From the NCBI GenBank assembly GCA_964443325.1, contig CAYUCL010000014.1, positions 1 through 45,108 of the forward strand: a stretch of 45,108 bases of DNA. Reading direction: 5' to 3'. Both the position numbers and the translations under genes were made by a program. The first letter of the stretch is position 1. Each line of letters starts with the position of its first letter. The stretch comes from DAOUVR01 sp034430535. GTDB taxonomy: Bacteria; Chloroflexota; Dehalococcoidia; E44-bin15. Below, piece by piece: positions 40,887 to 45,108 of the stretch. The notes beneath the pieces were generated by a model. It made no database searches and had not been told where the DNA came from. It worked only from the letters and a program-made list of their open reading frames with translations.

Positions 40887-40915
40887 ACGCTAGCACAACA
40901 AGCAGCCTCTGTCAA
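40887..40915 (-). promoter_or_regulatory. Promoter of the etfB operon
   Basis: Minus strand TTGACA (40915-40910), 17 bp ending TGC, TAGCGT (40892-40887). Start near 40880; the 140-nt leader has the hairpin AAGTGGC/GCCACTT (40837-40819). The same -35 and -10 boxes and part of the spacer (GGCTGCT) recur at 7585-7613. Confidence 0.6.
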
Positions 40916-41338
40916 CACTGATAAGCCGCTTGTTTTGGAACCGGCGTGCATGACTGTCTACAGCAAGGAAACTGCACTACCCACTAGGATGTGCAACCGA
41001 GTATAGAAGAAGGCAGGGAATAATGGAGTTGACGTTTGAAACTGTCCCAAGGACATAGGTATGGGAACTCAGCGATTGTGCTTTTGCTAACTCGTGTTGC
41101 GAAAGTGCCTGGATGGAGAAGATCGAGCGTTTTTACAGTGGACGAGGGCAACTGTTGTTTTAATCACTGTTAAGGCAGGATTAAGACATGGGGGGCGTTA
41201 GAAGTCACGGCAATGGAGCATTGCTACTGTAAATTGTGGCGGGTAATAATCGCTACCTTCGGTGACAGTATTGCTTTTCCGTCTATAGCCAATTAACATC
41301 TTCTTGCAAAGATACCAGGAATACTGATAATACAACCT
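40916..41338. other. Intergenic region, no gene seen
   Basis: Lies between the divergent etfB operon and the membrane-protein gene. No convincing frame, repeat or RNA family. Confidence 0.5.
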
Positions 41339-41953
41339 GTGACAGTTACTAATAACAATAGCAATATCGCCCCGAAACGAGGCGGTCGGATTCACTGGCT
41401 AACGTTAGCTATAGCGCTTCTCGTCCTCGTTGCTCTCAGCTTCGGCCTAGCTTACCTGCTGGGCTATGTTGCGGAAAAACTAAACCTCCCACTTTATGAT
41501 TTTGCCTGGTTAGCTTATTTGGTTGTATTTGGGACCTCGCTGGCAAGCAACCTCACGATTATAGCTCCTGTACCCTTCGCCGCATCAATAATGATAGCCG
41601 CTGCCACAGAATGGAACCCTGTGCTGATAACACTATTCGCCAGCATAGGCGCTGCTATTGGAGAGCTTACTGGCTACTATGCAGGATATCTAGGCAAGAA
41701 AATAGCCATATCCGAAAACGTTGCATGGTATGGCCGCATAGAACGCTGGATTCAGCGGCATGGAGTATGGTCTATAATTTTTCTCTCGTTTCAACCCATC
41801 ATACCGTTTGACATAGGCGGAATGATAGCTGGGGCGGCAAAGATGCCATTGCATAGATTCCTGCCCGCCGTCTGGCTAGGCAGATTCCCTAAATACATAA
41901 TTATTACATATGCAGGGCTCGGGCTTATTCACTTTCTCCCGATCTCGTATTAG
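41339..41953 (+). CDS. VTT/DedA-like (SNARE-associated) membrane protein
   Basis: 204 residues with a cytoplasmic positively charged N-terminus, a first hydrophobic helix (about 19-41), and the VTT-type core: ASNLTIIAPVPFAASIMIAAA, GAAIGELTGYYAGYLGKK, QPIIPFDIGGMIAGAAKMPLHRF and a final hydrophobic helix. G..xGE.xGYxxG is the family signature. Relatives act in membrane lipid homeostasis or undecaprenyl-phosphate recycling; the specific role is unknown. The start is taken as GTG 41339, with weak RBS support. Confidence 0.8.
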   Translation: MTVTNNNSNIAPKRGGRIHWLTLAIALLVLVALSFGLAYLLGYVAEKLNLPLYDFAWLAYLVVFGTSLASNLTIIAPVPFAASIMIAAATEWNPVLITLFASIGAAIGELTGYYAGYLGKKIAISENVAWYGRIERWIQRHGVWSIIFLSFQPIIPFDIGGMIAGAAKMPLHRFLPAVWLGRFPKYIIITYAGLGLIHFLPISY

Positions 41954-42027
41954 CAAAATGGTTCGACAAGCTCGGAATCCTCAAAGCCCTCCTCAGCTAG
42001 AATGGCAATACGCTTTCCCACGAGCAC
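41950..42027 (-). pseudogene. DJ-1/PfpI family N-terminal stub
   Basis: A 25-residue frame from GTG 42027, preceded by AGGAGGGAGG, reads VGKRIAILAEEGFEDSELVEP and then stops. This is the first beta-strand and helix of DJ-1/PfpI proteins (about 170 residues). Nothing further of the domain is seen, so it is a truncated relic overlapping the end of the membrane-protein gene. Sequence from 42028 to 42303 holds nothing else recognised. Confidence 0.6.
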
Positions 42028-42303
42028 GCTTTTAGTCTCCTCCCTCCTGTGCCACTCCCCTAATGCATCAATTTATGTAAAGTCTCTTCTGTTTTTGACT
42101 TACTATATTGTCTTCTGCTTGCCCTGATTAGCTTGGGTAGTTCGTCGCTCACCACAAGAAGCATTCCAGTCACTTTGTTGCATAGATACGACTAGCTGAG
42201 GCAGCGGAATACAAAGAAATGTCTACCCGCATTTTGGAGCGGTTATTTGGGCGCGGAGCATCCCTTGGCTCACTATGGATCCAACTGAAGCAATGTCTCT
42301 TTG

Positions 42304-42822
42304 CTATGCTGATTTAACAAGAATATTTGGACTCAGGCCCCAGCCTACCCCCGACCATGGCTTTATCTCCATGTGCATCTCTTCGAGTGCATATTGCCGT
42401 AGCTTTCGTAGCAGCTCTTGAAGCTGCTTGAGTTCCTCTTCTGACAATGGGGACATCAGCTCGGCCATTAAACGGATCGCTACTTCCTTGCCAGGGCCAA
42501 CGAGTTCCTCGCCTTTGGCAGTTAGTTGAATCTGCGTGAAGGGGTGGCCCTTCCGCTTGGGATCGCGCCTCACCAGGCCATCTCTCTCCATACGGTCGAG
42601 CAGTCCAGCGATAGAGTGACTTTTACGAAAGAGAAACCGGGATATCTCGGCAGGGATCAATGGGGGGGGATAGTCTGAGCAAAGCCACAGGACATTTAGC
42701 TTTTCTGGAGTCAGTCCAACCTTGGCCAGCTCCATTTCCAATACCCGGTACATTGCGGGCCAGGTTTGGGTCATAAGGGCCCAACCTGTGAGATGTGCAT
42801 CCTTAAACTGAAAATCGTACAA
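42304..42822 (-). CDS. MarR-family transcriptional regulator
   Basis: 172 residues. Winged-helix core with LTPEKLNVLWLC, PAEISRFLFRKSHSIAGLLDRMERDGLVRRDPKRKGHPFTQIQLTAKG (the wing and recognition helix), then a dimerisation helix. Start TTG 42822, five nt after AAAGGAGG. No divergent target gene; the nearest neighbours are the membrane protein and the response regulator. Likely autoregulated, as many MarR proteins are, but the ligand is unknown. Confidence 0.88.
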   Translation of the reverse strand: MYDFQFKDAHLTGWALMTQTWPAMYRVLEMELAKVGLTPEKLNVLWLCSDYPPPLIPAEISRFLFRKSHSIAGLLDRMERDGLVRRDPKRKGHPFTQIQLTAKGEELVGPGKEVAIRLMAELMSPLSEEELKQLQELLRKLRQYALEEMHMEIKPWSGVGWGLSPNILVKSA

Positions 42823-43161
42823 TGAAACCTCCTTTTATTTTTTAAAACAATACCATATCAAACTCGTCTTGAGCCGGCCGTAAGCGCAGACCGTCGGTCA
42901 CGGTCTCCACCGAGGCCAAGGCCTAGGTAGTCACTTCCGCCAGCTTAGACTTCCCAGCCACGATATTCAAAAGCACGTAGTCCCTAGAAACAATCGCTTG
43001 CAACCCTCTCTCAGCTCTATTATAAAGGGCAAGGGATGGAGAAGTCATAAAAATAGGAGGAAAAATATTACAAAGTTGTAACATTTTGGGGGGGGCAGGT
43101 CGCTACCTTAGGCTTGGAGCATCTGCTCCAGACTTTGGCCAGAGGAATTCTTTGAAGCTAT
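42823..43161. other. Intergenic region with palindromes
   Basis: No gene. TTACAA-AG-TTGTAA (43068-43081) is a perfect 14-bp palindrome, a possible operator. TGGAGCA-TC-TGCTCCA (43115-43130) is a 7-bp perfect stem just after the response regulator on its transcribed strand, without a T run. Confidence 0.5.
43068..43081. promoter_or_regulatory. Perfect 14-bp palindrome
   Basis: TTACAA, AG, TTGTAA. It lies about 250 bp upstream of the marR-like gene, so a role as its operator is uncertain. Confidence 0.3.
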
Positions 43162-43863
43162 TCAAGCGGGGGGCTGGTCCAGGATATAGCCTGCCTTGGG
43201 GATGGTGCGAATCAGCCTGGGTTCGTTGGGATCCCTTTCCAATTTATGTCTCAGCCTACTAATCCATGTTCTGAGAATCGGAATGTCATCGCGGTATTCG
43301 GGCCCCCACACCCTAGTAAGGAGTTCCTCATAGAGCATGATACGACCAGCATTGCGGGCAAGCTCGCTGAGCAAAAGCCACTCGATTCGGGTCAGGTATT
43401 TACCCTTCCCCCTAACGAGGACGCTGCGCCTCTGGAAATCGATAGTTACATCCCCGAAAGCAAGTAGCTCCGGCATCTTGCGGCTTTCGCCTGGTTCAAG
43501 CCGACGCCTCACGGCCTCGATTCTGGCTACCAGTTCATCGGGGTTGAAGGGCTTTGGCAGGTAGTCGTCGGCACCCAGGTAAAGGCCCTTGATTTTGTCG
43601 ACATCAGCCCCTTTGGCACTGAGAATGATAACCGGCACCGGCGAGAAACTACGAAGCTCTTTAAGCGTCTCAAAGCCGTCCATTTGGGGCATGATGAGGT
43701 CAAGCACTATCAAATCTGGCTCTTGAGCCTGAGCCTGCTCCAGGGCCTCAAGGCCGTTACTGGCGGTCAATACCTCATACCCTGAGGCTCTAAGCTTAGG
43801 CCTTAGAAAGTTGAGAATCCGCCCCTCATCGTCCACTACCAGTATGCGAAACCGCCTCACCAC
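43162..43863 (-). CDS. OmpR/PhoB-family response regulator
   Basis: Receiver domain (about 5-120) with acidic pair in VVDDEG, phospho-acceptor Asp in VLDLIMPQMDG and Lys in LPKPFNPDEL, followed by a winged-helix DNA-binding domain (ITRIEWLLLSELARNAGR, LLTRVWGPEYRDDIPILRTWISRLRHKLE). The frame is open to 43926, but the predicted promoter start at 43891 lies inside it, so I take GTG 43863 (233 residues). Divergent from the GAF-PAS sensor at 44031, its probable partner. Confidence 0.88.
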   Translation of the reverse strand: MVRRFRILVVDDEGRILNFLRPKLRASGYEVLTASNGLEALEQAQAQEPDLIVLDLIMPQMDGFETLKELRSFSPVPVIILSAKGADVDKIKGLYLGADDYLPKPFNPDELVARIEAVRRRLEPGESRKMPELLAFGDVTIDFQRRSVLVRGKGKYLTRIEWLLLSELARNAGRIMLYEELLTRVWGPEYRDDIPILRTWISRLRHKLERDPNEPRLIRTIPKAGYILDQPPA

Positions 43864-43897
43864 ACTATATCCTATATGCCTATTTGATGCTTCACCA

Positions 43898-43926
43898 ATA
43901 ATAACTACAAATTCAAGTGGTGTCAA
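43898..43926 (-). promoter_or_regulatory. Promoter of the response regulator
   Basis: Minus strand TTGACA (43926-43921), 17 bp, TATTAT (43903-43898); start near 43891, 28 nt before GTG 43863. Confidence 0.65.
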
Positions 43927-43951
43927 AGTCCTCTTAGCAGAGCAGGTGTTC

Positions 43952-43980
43952 TTGACCAGGTTTTTGGTAGAGACTACAAT
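43952..43980 (+). promoter_or_regulatory. Promoter of the sensor gene
   Basis: TTGACC (43952-43957), 17 bp, TACAAT (43975-43980); start near 43987, 44 nt before GTG 44031. Confidence 0.65.
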
Positions 43981-44030
43981 CTTACTATGGGCATAGAACG
44001 CATATTATCAGGGATGCAAGGAGGATTCCA

Positions 44031-45108
44031 GTGACCATATCTAGGAAGAATCGAGGGGCGGTGCAGAAGCTACCAAATATGTCCACGAGGGTGGACCTGG
44101 AGGGTACGACTTCATCGCTGCATGCGGAAAGGGAAGTGCTTATCGGCATCCTGGAGACGCCGAGCCAAAGCCGGAATATCAACGAGTATCTGGAACAATT
44201 GGTGGAGCATGTGAGGAACTATTCAGGATGCCGCTGTGCAGGCATCCGTCTTCTGGACGACGATGGCAATATCCCCTATACGTCCTATACCGGCTTCAGC
44301 CCGGAGTTTTACGAGAGCGAAAGCACTCTATGCATCAAGTCGGACAAATGTATGTGCGTTAATGTGATAAAGGGGGATACCGATCCCCGGCTCCCCTTCT
44401 ACACCGATGGCGGCTCCTTCCTCAGTAACGGCACGACAAAGCTTCTGTCCTCGCTATCTGGGAAGATCAAAGGCCAAACTCGGGGTATGTGTAACCAATT
44501 CGGCTATGAATCGTTGGCCCTGGTACCCATGAGACATAAAGGTAGGATTATGGGCCTGATTCACCTGGCCGATGAAAGCGAAAACAAGATTCCTTTGGAA
44601 ACAGTCCGATTCTTAGAGCGGGTGGGGGCCTATGTCGGCGAGGCCCTGCACGCATTTATTGCTGAGGAGACGCTGCGGCATTTGGAGCACAGGTATCGCA
44701 CCACATTGGATTCGGCCAGGGATGGCATGGTGATAATCGATGCTGACCGCATCATAGTGGATGCCAATCCTGCCTTCCTCGCTGCGCTGGGCTGCGATTC
44801 CAGGGAGCAAGTCATCGGCACACCCATGGTTGACTATCTGGCTCCCAGCACACGCCAGAAACTCGACGCGGGCATGAGAGACACCATTACAAAGAAATTG
44901 CGGGAAGGCAAAGGCTACGCTGTCAACGTTGAAATGCTCGCTCTTACCAGAGATGGTAGAAAGTTCCCGGTGGAGACAAACTTCTCACAGTTGAGCGATG
45001 AGAGTGGGCAGCCAGCAGGGTCTTTGATTGTAAGCCGCGACATCACCGAGCGTAAGCGGGCGGAGGAGATGCTGCGGGAGTCGGAGGAGAAGTTCTCCAA
45101 GGCCTTTC
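44031..45108 (+). CDS. GAF-PAS sensor protein, probable histidine kinase (3' end outside window)
   Basis: The frame from GTG 44031 (AAGGAGG six nt upstream) stays open for 359 codons to the window edge. GAF domain about 40-215, with cysteines C67-x-C69, C101, C107-x-C109 and C154 in CIKSDKCMC and MCNQFGYES, an arrangement that could hold a metal or Fe-S cluster. PAS domain about 222-345 (LDSARDGMVIIDADRIIVDANPAF...DITERKRAEEMLRESEEKF), after which another PAS or a kinase domain should follow. The kinase domain is not visible; it is inferred from the divergent response regulator. No membrane segment. Confidence 0.82.
   Translation, partial: MTISRKNRGAVQKLPNMSTRVDLEGTTSSLHAEREVLIGILETPSQSRNINEYLEQLVEHVRNYSGCRCAGIRLLDDDGNIPYTSYTGFSPEFYESESTLCIKSDKCMCVNVIKGDTDPRLPFYTDGGSFLSNGTTKLLSSLSGKIKGQTRGMCNQFGYESLALVPMRHKGRIMGLIHLADESENKIPLETVRFLERVGAYVGEALHAFIAEETLRHLEHRYRTTLDSARDGMVIIDADRIIVDANPAFLAALGCDSREQVIGTPMVDYLAPSTRQKLDAGMRDTITKKLREGKGYAVNVEMLALTRDGRKFPVETNFSQLSDESGQPAGSLIVSRDITERKRAEEMLRESEEKFSKAF

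Overview
The window looks like a piece of chromosome from an anaerobic Chloroflexota bacterium of Dehalococcoidia type. This rests on gene content and order: thrS-infC-rpmI-rplT-pheS-pheT, a split ADP-forming acyl-CoA synthetase, paired acyl-CoA dehydrogenases, a DMSO-reductase-family molybdoenzyme and GlcD/CCG oxidoreductases. No rRNA or phylogenetic marker could be tested here, so the assignment is an inference. Promoters are unusually easy to read: many are TTGAC(A/T/C), 16-18 bp, then a TATAAT-like box, often preceded by TGC.

Layout. 1-0.5 kb: the 3' end of a serine recombinase gene running into tRNA-Ala, then tRNA-Val. 0.5-7.2 kb: translation block (thrS, infC with an ATT start, rpmI, rplT, pheS from an apparently leaderless promoter, pheT). 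7.2-11.2 kb: an alpha/beta hydrolase and a segmental duplication of [small protein + metallo-beta-lactamase-fold hydrolase] in which one small gene has decayed. 11.3-15.1 kb: a molybdenum-cofactor operon (mobA, acyl-CoA synthetase alpha subunit, moeA, mobB). 15.3-17.5 kb: acylphosphatase, a radical SAM enzyme and an uncatalogued 48-residue basic protein, divergent from tRNA-Asp and the synthetase beta subunit. 17.6-18.7 kb: a 1.07-kb islet between two copies of the tRNA-Met 3' end, with one acetyltransferase-like gene. 18.9-23.7 kb: small unknown genes, an excisionase-like HTH protein, GGDEF and HD-GYP remnants, pilT and a four-repeat protein.

23.7-24.8 kb is formally intergenic but has two strong promoters. 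One drives an approximately 320-nt leftward RNA ending in a T8 terminator. The core of this RNA is repeated in the roughly 290-nt leader of the molybdoenzyme operon at 31.4 kb. 24.8-31.1 kb: two acyl-CoA dehydrogenases, a methyltransferase, and a DmsB-like/DmsA-like pair with no membrane anchor. 31.1-32.1 kb: leader RNA and dispersed repeats. 32.1-40.7 kb: a fused CoA-transferase convergent with a five-gene operon (EtfB without EtfA, GlcD-like flavoprotein, CCG iron-sulfur protein, two VAO/PCMH-type flavoproteins). 41.3-45.1 kb: a VTT/DedA-like membrane protein, a PfpI stub, a MarR regulator, and a response regulator divergent from a GAF-PAS sensor that runs off the end.

Taken together the right half describes anaerobic acyl-CoA and hydroxy-acid oxidation feeding flavoprotein/Fe-S electron carriers and a molybdoenzyme, whose cofactor could be supplied by the mob/moe operon. 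The most notable candidates for something undescribed are the duplicated structured RNA and the EtfA-less flavoprotein/CCG operon.
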